Assembly: GCF_000026145.1 (NCBI RefSeq)
Contig: NC_009445.1
Location: 5,796,501-5,860,500 of the forward strand
DNA length: 64,000 nucleotides
Reading direction: 5' to 3'
Source of the DNA: Bradyrhizobium sp. ORS 278
GTDB taxonomy: Bacteria > Pseudomonadota > Alphaproteobacteria > Rhizobiales > Xanthobacteraceae
Below, piece by piece: positions 25,829 through 35,445 of the stretch. The notes beneath the pieces are model-generated. The model was not told where the DNA came from. It saw only the letters and a program-made list of their open reading frames with translations, and made no database searches. How positions within the stretch are numbered: position 1 is the stretch's first letter; every line of letters begins with the position of its first letter. The position numbers and the translations under genes were made by a program.

Positions 25829-26083
25829 ATGACGCGTGAACAGATCTCGGAACTTTGCGTCGCTTCGCTCGCCAAGACTCTCCGTCTCTCTCCTGATCGG
25901 ATCGATACGACGAGCAAGTTCAGCCGGCTCGGGCTGGACTCTGCGATGGTCGTGTATGTCATGATGGAACTCGAAGAGAAGCTCGGTCTCGAAATGTCGA
26001 TGGACGACTTGTACGACTATCCGACGATCGACGAGTTGTCGCAGCAGCTGGCAGGTCGTTGCGCGGCACGGTCTGCCGCGTAG
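25829..26083 (+). CDS. Acyl carrier protein
   Basis: 84 residues with the phosphopantetheine site LGLDS (Ser38) and the helical pattern of an ACP, including the acidic helix II MVVYVMMELEEKLGLEM. An AAGG ribosome site lies eight bases before the ATG. The gene is 22 bases before a fatty acyl-AMP ligase, so it should be the acceptor of the fatty acyl-adenylate. It is distinct from the housekeeping AcpP, which lies in the fab cluster elsewhere. Confidence 0.88.
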   Translation: MTREQISELCVASLAKTLRLSPDRIDTTSKFSRLGLDSAMVVYVMMELEEKLGLEMSMDDLYDYPTIDELSQQLAGRCAARSAA

Positions 26084-26105
26084 GCTCAAGCTCAACACGC
26101 GCCCA

Positions 26106-27824
26106 ATGGATCAGTTCGGCTCGCTGGTGGCCCTGCTCGCGGCGCGAGCGCAATCGCAGGCCGACGATCCCGCTTATCTGTTCCTCAACGATCGCGGCAC
26201 CGAGGAATCGAGGCTGACATTCGGCGACCTGCAGGCGAGAGCCCGCGACATGGCGGCGCGGCTCGCCGACCACGCCGCGCCCGGCGACCGCGCGCTTCTG
26301 GTGTTTCCGCCGGGGCTCGAATTCTTTGTTGCCTTTTTCGGCTGCCTGATCGCGGGCATCATCGCCGTTCCCATGATGATGCCGCGGCGGCTGGGAGCGC
26401 GTGATGCGAGCGGCGCGATCATCGCCGACTGCGCGCCCAGGCTCGCGCTGAGCAGCTCCGCCTTTGCGCTGCGTGGCGATCTCAGAGAGCGCTTTGCGCG
26501 CGACGGGCTGACGTGGCTGGAGGTCGATCTGACGTCATCCGACGCCGGCGGCACCGCGCCGGCACGCCGCATCGAGGCCGACGACGTCGCCTTCCTGCAA
26601 TACACGTCCGGATCGACATCGGAGCCGAAGGGTGTCGCGGTGAGCCACGCCAACCTGCTCGCCAATTCGGAGATGATCCGCATCGCGCTCGGCAACAGCC
26701 GGAGCTCGACCTACGTCAACTGGGTGCCGCTCTATCACGACATGGGGCTGATCCTGAACGCGCTCCAGACGCTGTATGTCGGATCGCTCTGCGTGCTGAT
26801 GGCGCCCAATGCGTTCACGCAGCGCCCGCTGAACTGGCTGCGCGCGATCGGCCGCTACCGCGCCGAGGTCGCCTGCTGTCCGAACTTCGGCTACGACCTC
26901 TGCGCCGCGCGCTATCGCGCCGACCAGATGCAGGATGTCGATCTGTCCTGCTGGAAGGTGGCCCTCAACGGCGCCGAGCCGGTGCGCGCGGACACGCTGC
27001 ACCGGTTCACGCAGACCTTTGCGCCGCATGGCTTCGCGGCAGAGGCGATCTACCCCGCCTATGGCATGGCGGAGGCCACCCTGCTGATCTCGGGCGGCCG
27101 TCGCGGCGCCGGGCCATTGCTCCGCGAGCTCAGCCATCGCGCGTTGCAGACGCATCGCGCGGAGGCTCCGTCGACCCCGGAGGATTCGCAGGTGGTCGTC
27201 GGCTGCGGCCGCGCGCTTGCCGGCGAGCAGATCGCCATCGTCGATCCCGAGAGCTGCAGGCGGCTGGCCTGCGACGAGGTCGGCGAGATCTGGGTGGCCG
27301 GCCCGAACGTTGCCCGCTCCTATTGGCGCAATCCGGAAGCGACCGTCGCGAGCCTGCGCGCGACCATCACAGGCGACGCTAGCGGGGTGTCCTGGCTGCG
27401 CACCGGCGATCTCGGCTTTCTCGATGCCGATGGCGAGCTGTTCATCACCGGCCGCATCAAGGATCTCCTGATCATCCGGGGCGTCAACCATTACCCGCAG
27501 GACATCGAGCACACGGTGCAGGCCACCGATCCGGCGCTGCGGCCGAACTGCGGAGCGGCGTTCTCGGTTCCGGACGAGGATGGCAGCGAGACGCTCGCCA
27601 TCGTGCAGGAGGTCGAGCGCACCGAGCGCAAGCGGATCGATCTCGCCGAGCTCACGAGCATGATCCGGGAGCGCGTCACCGAGCAGCACGAGGTATTCGC
27701 GCGCCACATCGCGCTGATCCGCCCCGGGCAGCTGCCGAAGACGACCAGCGGCAAGATCCAGCGCCGACGGGCGCGGCAGATGTGGCTCGACGGACAGTTG
27801 CCGCCGCTCGACGGCGCCCAATGA
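26106..27824 (+). CDS. Fatty acyl-AMP ligase (FAAL)
   Basis: 572 residues of the adenylate-forming superfamily. Motifs are YTSGSTSEPKG (166-176), PLYHDMGLI (208-216), NGAEPV, AYGMAEATLLISG and RTGDLGFLDADGELFITGRIKDLLI, ending with a lysine in LPKTTSGKIQRR. The pattern NFGYDLC and NGAEPV marks the FAAL branch that activates fatty acids to acyl-AMP for transfer to an ACP rather than to CoA. It follows the ACP gene by 22 bases. It ends nine bases from the convergent SGNH gene, whose strand carries an MBOAT acyltransferase. Confidence 0.9.
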   Translation: MDQFGSLVALLAARAQSQADDPAYLFLNDRGTEESRLTFGDLQARARDMAARLADHAAPGDRALLVFPPGLEFFVAFFGCLIAGIIAVPMMMPRRLGARDASGAIIADCAPRLALSSSAFALRGDLRERFARDGLTWLEVDLTSSDAGGTAPARRIEADDVAFLQYTSGSTSEPKGVAVSHANLLANSEMIRIALGNSRSSTYVNWVPLYHDMGLILNALQTLYVGSLCVLMAPNAFTQRPLNWLRAIGRYRAEVACCPNFGYDLCAARYRADQMQDVDLSCWKVALNGAEPVRADTLHRFTQTFAPHGFAAEAIYPAYGMAEATLLISGGRRGAGPLLRELSHRALQTHRAEAPSTPEDSQVVVGCGRALAGEQIAIVDPESCRRLACDEVGEIWVAGPNVARSYWRNPEATVASLRATITGDASGVSWLRTGDLGFLDADGELFITGRIKDLLIIRGVNHYPQDIEHTVQATDPALRPNCGAAFSVPDEDGSETLAIVQEVERTERKRIDLAELTSMIRERVTEQHEVFARHIALIRPGQLPKTTSGKIQRRRARQMWLDGQLPPLDGAQ

Positions 27825-27833
27825 CGGATCGCG

Positions 27834-28853
27834 TCAGAACTCGATCCGCGCCGCCGCTGCATCGCGGAAGCTTGCGATGATGCCGCCATTGACGCGTCGC
27901 GCGATCGGCGCGCGATAGTGGATGAAGTCGAGGAAGTTGGCGGGATTTCGCGTCAGCGCATTGTCGACCCGGAAATCGATGAGGTTGCTGGACGCGCGCC
28001 CAGCGACGAGCTGTCGGAACGCGGCGTTGCACGCCTCGCGCTCGCGGGCGGCGCGGCTGCTGGGCGTCGGCAGGATCCTGTAGAAGGTCGGCGGCACCAC
28101 CAGCACGACGCCCGTGTCCGGCAGCCGCCGCACGACCTGCTGCAAACGTTGCGCGAACGGGAACGTCATGTCGATCGCACCATCGAAGCGAGGCGACGGC
28201 GGCTGCGGCACGTCTGCGGGGGCTTGGCTGCCGGGCGGATAGTCGATCTCGTAGTCGGCATAGCCGTCGGCCGGCTCAGCGGCGCGAACGCCGCGCCAGA
28301 TCTTGATGCGGCGGATCGCCAGATCGAAGGCGCGCCAGGTGAACAGATGCGCGGTGTAGTCGAGCACGCTGTCGCCATAAAGCCAGTAGGGAAAGCTGTC
28401 ATTCGACGCCACGCCGTCGTCATGGGCGCACCAGGGATCATCGATGACGACGACCAGTCCCTGCGGCTTCGGATGGTGGCGGAGAAAGAAGTCGAGCACC
28501 GCGAGCTGCCCGTTGGGCGACGCGCCGGGAACGAACAGTTGCACGAAGCGGCGCCCCGTCGCGGACGACAGCGTCTCCGGCCGGATCAGCTGGGCGGTGG
28601 AGTTGCCGATGATCGCCGCATCGAAGCCGCCATCGCGCGCCCGGCTGGCCTGCGCCATCGCGACCCAGCTGTCGCCCGTCCCCTTGATGCCGAGCAGGCC
28701 GAAGCGGCCGCTGTCATAGGGATCGACCATGATCATCAGCGCCAGCACGAGCAAGGCGCCACCGCCAAGCGCAGCAAGGAACGCGGCGATGCAGCGGCCC
28801 CAGGCCGCCGGCGCGACGGCCTCAGAACTTGAAATAGATGAACTCATGGACAT
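27834..28853 (-). CDS. Membrane-anchored SGNH/DltD-AlgJ-like protein
   Basis: 339 residues. One N-terminal membrane helix (about 21-43) is followed by an extracytoplasmic domain. IIGNSTAQL (81-89) holds a candidate nucleophile Ser85 and DFIHYR (309-314) the candidate Asp309/His312, the order expected of SGNH partners of MBOAT proteins such as DltD, AlgJ and AlgX. It overlaps the MBOAT gene by 32 bases, downstream on the same strand, so the pair is co-translated. It should deliver or transfer acyl groups outside the membrane. The family call is by motif and context, not close similarity. Confidence 0.65.
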   Translation of the reverse strand: MSMSSSISSSEAVAPAAWGRCIAAFLAALGGGALLVLALMIMVDPYDSGRFGLLGIKGTGDSWVAMAQASRARDGGFDAAIIGNSTAQLIRPETLSSATGRRFVQLFVPGASPNGQLAVLDFFLRHHPKPQGLVVVIDDPWCAHDDGVASNDSFPYWLYGDSVLDYTAHLFTWRAFDLAIRRIKIWRGVRAAEPADGYADYEIDYPPGSQAPADVPQPPSPRFDGAIDMTFPFAQRLQQVVRRLPDTGVVLVVPPTFYRILPTPSSRAAREREACNAAFRQLVAGRASSNLIDFRVDNALTRNPANFLDFIHYRAPIARRVNGGIIASFRDAAAARIEF

Positions 28854-30204
28854 TACGCTCTCCGAGCTCGATCAACAGCGCCAGCACCGCTACGCCGAGC
28901 AGACAAGCCAAGCCGACATTCGGACGGCGCGTCAGCCGGGCGGCCACGTCCTGGCTGGCCGGTAGCAGCAGCGCGGCCAGGGTCGGGATCACGACCGGGA
29001 GCAGCCGCACGCCGCGATCGAACGGCGGCGGTGAGGCCAGTCCCTGGAACACGTGCCACGCCGCTTCCACCGAGCCGGCGCGGAAGATGACGCCGGTGCC
29101 CAGCACGACGAGAAAGGTCAGCAGCCAGCCGAGCCCCGCCGGCAGTCGCGGACCGAACCGACGCCACAGCGCGCAGATGACGACGGCCATGCCGTGCAGC
29201 GTGCCCCACAACACGAAGCTCCAGCTGGCGCCATGCCACAGGCCGCACAGGATCATGGTGATGAACATGGCCGCGAAATACTGCACCGCGAACAGCCGCC
29301 GCGGCAGCAGCCGGGCGTTGACCATCGGCCGGAACACGTAGTCGCGCAGGAACGCCATCAGCGTCATGTGCCAGCGCTGCCAGAAATCCTGCATGTTAGT
29401 GGCACGCAGCGGCGCGTCGAAATTGAACGGCAACCGCACGCCGAACAGCAAACCGAGGCCGATGGCGATGTCGGAGTAGCCGGCGAAGTCGTAGAGGATC
29501 TGCACCGACGCGAACGCTGCAAGCCACGCCTCGCCGGCCGGCAACGGGCCGCTCGCCGCCTGCGCATAGATCGGATCGAGCAGGCGGCCGAGCCGGTCGC
29601 CGAACATGATCTTCTCGATCAAGCCCCCGACGATGAAGACGATGCCGAGATAGAACCGCTGCTGCCATCCCGGCGCATAGATCCGTTGCCCGAACTGCCC
29701 CATCACCTCCGACCAGCGCGCCAGCGGCCCGGCGATCGCCTGCGGGAAAAAGGCGATGTACAGCGCATAGCGGTCGAGCGACGTCAACGGCGCCTTCCCC
29801 GCGCGCAGATCGGCCAGATACATGATGTGGTGGAAGGTGAAGAACGAGATGCCGAGCGGCAGCGCCAACTGCAGCGGCGGGAAATGATGGCCGATCAGCA
29901 GTCCGAGATTGGCAGCGGCGAAGTCGGCGTATTTGAACAGGCCGAGGACGACGAAATTGGCGAGGATCGCAAACGTCAGGATGCCGCGGGCCTTGAAGCG
30001 GGCGAACAGTCGCGCGGCGAGCCAATTGCCGAGGATGGAGGCGATCAGCAGCAGCAGGAACGGCGGATCGCCATAGCCGTAGAAGGCGAGCGACAGTCCT
30101 GCCAGCACGGGCATCCGCAACGACGGGAAGGGATCGGCAAGCCGCGCCAGCACGATGGCGACAGGCAGAAACACCAGCAGGAACGGATAGCCATTGAACA
30201 GCAT
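28822..30204 (-). CDS. MBOAT family O-acyltransferase
   Basis: 460 residues with about eleven membrane helices. The conserved histidines are visible in FWQRWHMTL (His279) and CGLWHGASW (His324), and the AlgI/DltB blocks ALPLGISFFTFHHIMYL, FFPQAIAGPL and YDFAGYSDIAIG are intact. The protein moves an acyl group across the inner membrane to an outside acceptor. It overlaps the SGNH gene and follows the desaturase gene by 39 bases. The only acyl donor system nearby is the ACP-FAAL pair on the opposite strand. Confidence 0.9.
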   Translation of the reverse strand: MLFNGYPFLLVFLPVAIVLARLADPFPSLRMPVLAGLSLAFYGYGDPPFLLLLIASILGNWLAARLFARFKARGILTFAILANFVVLGLFKYADFAAANLGLLIGHHFPPLQLALPLGISFFTFHHIMYLADLRAGKAPLTSLDRYALYIAFFPQAIAGPLARWSEVMGQFGQRIYAPGWQQRFYLGIVFIVGGLIEKIMFGDRLGRLLDPIYAQAASGPLPAGEAWLAAFASVQILYDFAGYSDIAIGLGLLFGVRLPFNFDAPLRATNMQDFWQRWHMTLMAFLRDYVFRPMVNARLLPRRLFAVQYFAAMFITMILCGLWHGASWSFVLWGTLHGMAVVICALWRRFGPRLPAGLGWLLTFLVVLGTGVIFRAGSVEAAWHVFQGLASPPPFDRGVRLLPVVIPTLAALLLPASQDVAARLTRRPNVGLACLLGVAVLALLIELGERNVHEFIYFKF

Positions 30205-30243
30205 CAGGCGGCGTCCCGCCCGCCCTGCTCAATCCCAAGACAA

Positions 30244-31194
30244 TCAGCCATGCCCGAAATCGGGCGCGGCTTCGGCCGGGTGCGCCGTCATGCGCGCGGT
30301 GATCCGCTCCGGCGCGGGCACCTTGACGTTCCAGGCGAGACCGGCGGCCTCGAGCGCCCTGATGAACAGAAAGCCGAGATCGAATTCGGACCAGCGCAGG
30401 CCGAACGCGGCCGAGTACGGAAAGGCATGATGATTGTTGTGCCAGCCCTCGCCCCAGGCGAGCCAGGCCATGACACCGAGATTGCGGCTGTTGTCGCCGC
30501 GGGTCTGGAACGGGCGGCTGCCGAGCATATGGTTGAGCGAGTTGATCGCCGACATCGTCTGCTCGACCACGAACATCCGCACGACACCGCCCCACAGGAA
30601 GCCCGTGAGCACGCCCCATACGCTCGCCGAGATCAGCCCGCCGAGGACGGCGGGAATGGCGAGGCCGAGCAGGACCCACGCGTAGTAATAGCCGTTGACG
30701 TTCACCCAGCTGCGCCGGGCGATCAGATCCGGCACATAATGCGCGACATTGGGATAGTCGTGCTCGACCATCCAGGTGAGCTGGGCATGGACGAAGCCGT
30801 GCAGCCGGCGGCGCCAGCCGGCGCCGTGCAGGTTCGGCGAATGCAGATCGCCGTCGTGGTCGGACAGCTCGTGATGGCGGCGATGCATTGCGGCCCAGGA
30901 GATCATAGGTCCCCTGCCGGCCATCGATCCCATGACGATCAGGAGATTGCTGACCCAGCCCGTGGTGGTGAAGGCGCCGTGAGTGAACAGGCGATGATAG
31001 CCGACGGTCAGGCCGAGGCCGGTGACCAACCACATCGCCGCGAACAGGCCGATTTCCATGCCCCCGATCGGCCGGACCGCCAGCAGCGCCAGCGCCGCTA
31101 GTGTACCGACGAAGGGCAGCACGTCGAACAGGATGAAGTGGCGTCGCTGCAGCCGATGCAGATGTCGGCCCCTGAGCACTCGATTGTCGCGCAT
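30244..31194 (-). CDS. Acyl-CoA/fatty acid desaturase
   Basis: 316 residues of the membrane delta-9 type desaturase family. All three histidine boxes are present: HRLFTH (67-72), HRRHH (104-108) and HNNHH (252-256), which ligate two irons. Membrane helices surround them. It would introduce a cis double bond into a fatty acyl chain. I start at the ATG at 31194; the frame stays open upstream only as antisense-like sequence. It is encoded upstream of the MBOAT gene on the same strand and may tailor the acyl chain used there. Confidence 0.87.
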   Translation of the reverse strand: MRDNRVLRGRHLHRLQRRHFILFDVLPFVGTLAALALLAVRPIGGMEIGLFAAMWLVTGLGLTVGYHRLFTHGAFTTTGWVSNLLIVMGSMAGRGPMISWAAMHRRHHELSDHDGDLHSPNLHGAGWRRRLHGFVHAQLTWMVEHDYPNVAHYVPDLIARRSWVNVNGYYYAWVLLGLAIPAVLGGLISASVWGVLTGFLWGGVVRMFVVEQTMSAINSLNHMLGSRPFQTRGDNSRNLGVMAWLAWGEGWHNNHHAFPYSAAFGLRWSEFDLGFLFIRALEAAGLAWNVKVPAPERITARMTAHPAEAAPDFGHG

Positions 31195-31307
31195 GGCCTT
31201 CCAAAGATCATCAAACAATGCACGACAAAGTACACGCTTCGCGGCATGCTGCAACCGCGAGGAGGTGCTCCCTCGCAAGGAGGGCGGGAAGTGTGGCGGA
31301 AGCGCCG

Positions 31308-33587
31308 CTACTCGCCGTCGCGCAGCCGCCGGTATACCGCTCCCAGAATGTTCGAATAATCGTCGGTCCAGACCCGTTCGCCGTCGGTCGGCTCGGTCTC
31401 GGTCCATTTGTCCGAGGAGGCGAGCTTGCCGACATCCGCTTCCTCGCGGGCGCTCACGACGACGTCGGTGGAGAAGATGTACTCGTCGTCGCGACCGGAG
31501 TCCTCGTTGTAGACCCAGCTCTTCATGTCGTTGGCGTCGGCGATGCCGACGACGACGCTCTCCAGCTCCAGATGGCGGTTGGACACGTGCATGACGACCG
31601 CGCCTTGCGGCGCCAGCTTGGCCTTGTAGATGGCCATCGCCTCCTCCGTGGCCAGATGAATCGGGATCGCGTCCGAGGAATAGGCATCGACGATGATCAG
31701 GTCGTAGACACCATCCGGCTCCTTGGCGAAAGTCAGCCGGGCGTCGCCGATGACCGGCTTGAAGTCCGGCGCGCAGTTCTTGATGTAGCTGAAATATTTC
31801 GGATCGCTCGCGGTATCGACCATGGTCTGGTCGATCTCGAAATACTTCCAATCCTCGCCGGGCTCGGCGGCGCAGGTCAGCGTGCCCGAACCGACGCCGA
31901 TCACGGCGACCTTGAGCGGTGCGCCCTTGCGCTCGCGGATCGCGGTGATGGCGCGGCCGATGCCGCCGTCCTTGTGATAATAGGTGATCGGCTCGGGACG
32001 CCCGGTGACCTTGGAGCCGTCGGCGTTGAGATATTTCTCCGCGCCGTGGATGGTCGTGCCGTGCATCAGCACGTGGTAGTGACCGTCCGAGGTGACCACG
32101 ATCTTGTGCACGCCAAAGAAGCTGCGCACGGTCTCGACACGGCCGTCATCGGCCGGATAGGCACGGATCAAGACCAGCGCCAGCGCGGCCGTCGCGAACA
32201 CCTTCCAGCGGCCGGCATTGAGCAGCAGCGCGAGCAATGCCGCGAGCGCGCCGACGGCACCCGCCACCCAGACGCGATGATCCTCGAGATAGGTCGTGAC
32301 TTTCCCCGTCATGCTGGCCGGCGCCAGCAGCGCCAGGGCGATCACCGCCAAAGGGATCCAATACCAGCGCGTGATCTTGGGCAGACGCTCATCAGCCGCG
32401 GGGCGGCACAGCGCAGCCAGTGCCAGCAGGATCGGATACTCGGCCACCCAGGAGAAGGTGAAAGGCGCGATCAGCCCCGCGAACAGGCCACCGACCATGC
32501 CGCCGAACGACAGCGCGACATAGAAGCCGGTGAGATATCTGGCTGCCGGACGCGTGCGGGCCAATTCGCCATGGCAAGCCATGGCGATGATGAAGAAGCA
32601 CAGTTGGTGACCGCCGAGCGTGAGCGCGAGATTCTGCTCACCGCCGAAGGCCAGCAGCACGACGACGCCGGCGATCGCGAGCGGCTGCAGCGCCAGCATC
32701 CATTTGTGCGGCAGCACCGGCCGCGACTGGAACACCAGCACCCAGGTCAGCAGATACAGCGACAGCGGCAGCACCCAGAGCAGCGGCGCCGCCGCGACGT
32801 CGGTCGAGATGTGCGCCGTCACCGCGATCAAGAGACCGGACGGTACGGCCGCGAGGAAAATCCAGCGCAGGCGCAGCAGCCATGAAGGTGCCGGCGCGTC
32901 GCCCACATCGGTCTGCAGCAGGCTCGCGACCGTCACGGGTGAGCGCAGCAGCAGCACACCGCAGCCGGCGATCAGCGCGATCAGCAGGCCATAGCCGCCG
33001 GCCCAGATCAGGTTCTGCATGCGCAGGCTGAAGATCGGCTCGATCAGCAACGGATAGGACAGCAGCGCCAGGAAGCTGCCGATGTTCGACGAGGCGTAGA
33101 GAAAATACGGGTCGGGACCGGCCGGGTGGCCGGTGCGCACGAACCACGCCTGCAGCAGCGGATTATTGGCGGCGAGCGCGAAAAACGGCAGGCCGATCGA
33201 CGCAGCGAACAGTCCGAGCAGCCACAGCGCATAGCCCGACGTCGGCGGATCGCCCCAGTGCCCGGCGATCGACAGCGGCAGGCTGAGCAGCGCGAAGCCG
33301 AGTAGCAGCAGGTGAATGGCGATCGGGATCACCCGGCTGCGCAGCTGGGTCAGAAAATGCGCATAAGCATAGCCGGCGAGCAGCAGCGCCTGGAAGAACA
33401 CCATCGCCACCGACCATACCGCCGGCGAGCCGCCGAGCCGCGGCAGCACCATCTTCGTGAACAGCGGCTGCACCGAGAACAGCAGCAATGCGCTGACGAA
33501 GATGGCGGCGGTATAGACCACGAGCACCAGCCGGTTGCGGGCGGCGGAGGGCTGAGCGACGGCGGCGGTCGAGGCGATCGAGGTCAT
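31308..33587 (-). CDS. Membrane protein with C-terminal spermidine synthase-like domain
   Basis: 759 residues. The first 480 or so hold about twelve membrane helices; the rest is a soluble domain with the methyltransferase-fold pattern VIGVGSGTLTC, YFEIDQTMVD and YDLIIVDAYSSDAIP of spermidine synthases. Fused membrane aminopropyltransferase-like proteins of this type are widespread and mostly uncharacterised; polyamine synthesis is not proven. ATG at 33587 has GGAG upstream; the open frame to 33767 is rejected. It lies 113 bases upstream of the desaturase on the same strand, possibly in one transcript. Confidence 0.8.
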   Translation of the reverse strand: MTSIASTAAVAQPSAARNRLVLVVYTAAIFVSALLLFSVQPLFTKMVLPRLGGSPAVWSVAMVFFQALLLAGYAYAHFLTQLRSRVIPIAIHLLLLGFALLSLPLSIAGHWGDPPTSGYALWLLGLFAASIGLPFFALAANNPLLQAWFVRTGHPAGPDPYFLYASSNIGSFLALLSYPLLIEPIFSLRMQNLIWAGGYGLLIALIAGCGVLLLRSPVTVASLLQTDVGDAPAPSWLLRLRWIFLAAVPSGLLIAVTAHISTDVAAAPLLWVLPLSLYLLTWVLVFQSRPVLPHKWMLALQPLAIAGVVVLLAFGGEQNLALTLGGHQLCFFIIAMACHGELARTRPAARYLTGFYVALSFGGMVGGLFAGLIAPFTFSWVAEYPILLALAALCRPAADERLPKITRWYWIPLAVIALALLAPASMTGKVTTYLEDHRVWVAGAVGALAALLALLLNAGRWKVFATAALALVLIRAYPADDGRVETVRSFFGVHKIVVTSDGHYHVLMHGTTIHGAEKYLNADGSKVTGRPEPITYYHKDGGIGRAITAIRERKGAPLKVAVIGVGSGTLTCAAEPGEDWKYFEIDQTMVDTASDPKYFSYIKNCAPDFKPVIGDARLTFAKEPDGVYDLIIVDAYSSDAIPIHLATEEAMAIYKAKLAPQGAVVMHVSNRHLELESVVVGIADANDMKSWVYNEDSGRDDEYIFSTDVVVSAREEADVGKLASSDKWTETEPTDGERVWTDDYSNILGAVYRRLRDGE

Positions 33588-33801
33588 GGTAACTCCAGCA
33601 GCGGGACGGCCGGTCTCAGGTGAGCTGGCCCGGCCGCGACGTGCAGACGACACATAGCGGATCGAGGGGCGGTATGGCGAGGAGCTGCGGCAAAACCGAG
33701 TTCCCCTTGACGCGGCGACGATCCGGGGCGACAGCACCATCTCGTCGCGGTTCCCGGCGACCCGCACAGCCGGTGATTAATCAGGGCTTTTTGAAGCGCA
33801 C

Positions 33802-35403
33802 ATGAACGAAACCGACGTGATCATCATCGGCGCGGGCCATAACGGCCTGACCTGTGCGGCCTATCTGGCGATGGCCGGCCTGCGCGTGCACGTCGTCGAG
33901 CGCCGCAAGGTCGTCGGCGGCGCGGCGGTGACCGAGGAGTTTCACCCGGGCTTCCGCAACTCGGTGGCGTCCTACACGGTGAGCCTGCTCAATCCGCGCG
34001 TCATTGCCGACCTCAAGCTGCACCAGCACGGGCTCGAGATCGTCGAGCGTCGCGCGCAAAACTTTCTCCCCGCGCCGGATGGCCGCTATCTGCTGACCGG
34101 CGAAGGTCGCACACAGGCGTCGGTCGCGCGGCTCAGCCCGCGCGATGCGGAGGCCATCGGCCCCTTCTCCGAACGGCTCGAGGCGATCGCGGACGTGCTG
34201 CGCAGCCTGGTGCTGCGCGCTCCGCCCAATCTGGTCGCGCAATTCGGCGTGGGCGCGATCCGCGAAGCGTTCAACGCGCTCGGCACCGCCAATGCGCTGC
34301 GCGCATTGTCGCTGGAGCAGCAGCGCGATCTGCTCGATCTGTTCACGCGATCGGCCGGCGAGATGCTCGACGAGATCTTCGAGACCGATCTGGTCAAGGC
34401 GCTGTTCGGCTTCGACGCCATCGTCGGCAACTATGCCAGCCCCTACGCCGCCGGCTCGGCCTATGTGATGCTGCATCACGCCTTTGGCGAAGTGAACGGA
34501 AAGAAGGGCGTCTGGGGCCACGCCATCGGCGGCATGGGCGCGATCACCCAGGCGATGGCGCGGGCGCTGAAAGAGCTGGGGACGCTGGTCGAGGTCGACT
34601 GCGGCGTGCGTGAGGTGATCGTGGAGCGCGACCGTGCCGTGGGCGTGGTGCTGGAGGATGGCCGCGCGCTGCGCGCCCGCTTCGTCGTCGCCAACGTCAA
34701 TCCCAAGCTGCTGTACACCCGCCTGGTGCCGGAAGGCGCCCTGCCCGCGGCCTTCCTGAGCCGGATCCGCAATTGGCGCAACGGCTCGGGCACGTTCCGC
34801 ATGAACGTCGCGCTGAGCCGCCTGCCCTCGTTCAGCGCGCTGCCCGGCGATGGCGATCATCTCTCCGCCGGCATCATCCTGGCGCCCAGCCTCGGCTACA
34901 TGGACCAGGCCTATCTCGATGCGCGCGCCCATGGTTGGAGCCGTGATCCGGTCGTCGAGCTGCTGATTCCGTCGACGCTCGATGCCACGCTGGCGCCCCC
35001 CGGCCAGCACGTCGCCAGCCTGTTCTGCCAGCATGTCGCGCCGGAGCTTCCGGACGGCCGGTCATGGGACGATCATCGCGACGCGGTCGCTGATCTCATG
35101 ATCGCGACCGTCGACCGCTACGCGCCGGGATTTGCCGCCAGCGTCCTCGGCAGGCAGGTGCTGTCACCGCTCGATCTCGAGCGCCAGTTCGGCCTGCTGG
35201 GCGGCGATATCTTTCACGGCGCGCTGAGCTTGAACCAGCTGTTTTCCGCCCGGCCGATGCTGGGGCATGCCGACTATCGCTCGCCGCTGAAGGGGCTCTA
35301 TCACTGCGGCTCCGGCAGCCATCCAGGCGGCGGGGTGACCGGCGCGCCCGGCCATAATGCCGCCCAGGCCGTCCTGGCCGATCACCGGGCGATCTTCAAT
35401 TGA
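33802..35403 (+). CDS. Phytoene desaturase-like FAD-dependent oxidoreductase
   Basis: 533 residues. The N-terminal Rossmann motif GAGHNG (10-15) followed by VVERRKVVGGAAVTEE binds FAD. The C-terminal block YHCGSGSHPGGGVTGAPGHNAA is the second FAD contact typical of the CrtI/PYROXD2 family. Substrate unknown: no other carotenoid gene is nearby, so a lipid or isoprenoid substrate is only a guess. Monocistronic. DnaA-box-like repeats lie just after its stop. Confidence 0.82.
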   Translation: MNETDVIIIGAGHNGLTCAAYLAMAGLRVHVVERRKVVGGAAVTEEFHPGFRNSVASYTVSLLNPRVIADLKLHQHGLEIVERRAQNFLPAPDGRYLLTGEGRTQASVARLSPRDAEAIGPFSERLEAIADVLRSLVLRAPPNLVAQFGVGAIREAFNALGTANALRALSLEQQRDLLDLFTRSAGEMLDEIFETDLVKALFGFDAIVGNYASPYAAGSAYVMLHHAFGEVNGKKGVWGHAIGGMGAITQAMARALKELGTLVEVDCGVREVIVERDRAVGVVLEDGRALRARFVVANVNPKLLYTRLVPEGALPAAFLSRIRNWRNGSGTFRMNVALSRLPSFSALPGDGDHLSAGIILAPSLGYMDQAYLDARAHGWSRDPVVELLIPSTLDATLAPPGQHVASLFCQHVAPELPDGRSWDDHRDAVADLMIATVDRYAPGFAASVLGRQVLSPLDLERQFGLLGGDIFHGALSLNQLFSARPMLGHADYRSPLKGLYHCGSGSHPGGGVTGAPGHNAAQAVLADHRAIFN

Positions 35404-35445
35404 GGACAGGCGGAGGAAAGGCTGTTCACCGGTGCATGGAGAGCC

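Noticed and set aside
25411-25962. 183-codon minus-strand frame before the ACP gene
   Set aside because: It overlaps the ACP gene in antisense, lacks a ribosome site and looks like random frame.
29053-31101. 682-codon plus-strand frame across the MBOAT and desaturase genes
   Set aside because: It spans two real minus-strand genes and the gap between them, is Arg/Gln/Glu-rich and has no recognisable domain.
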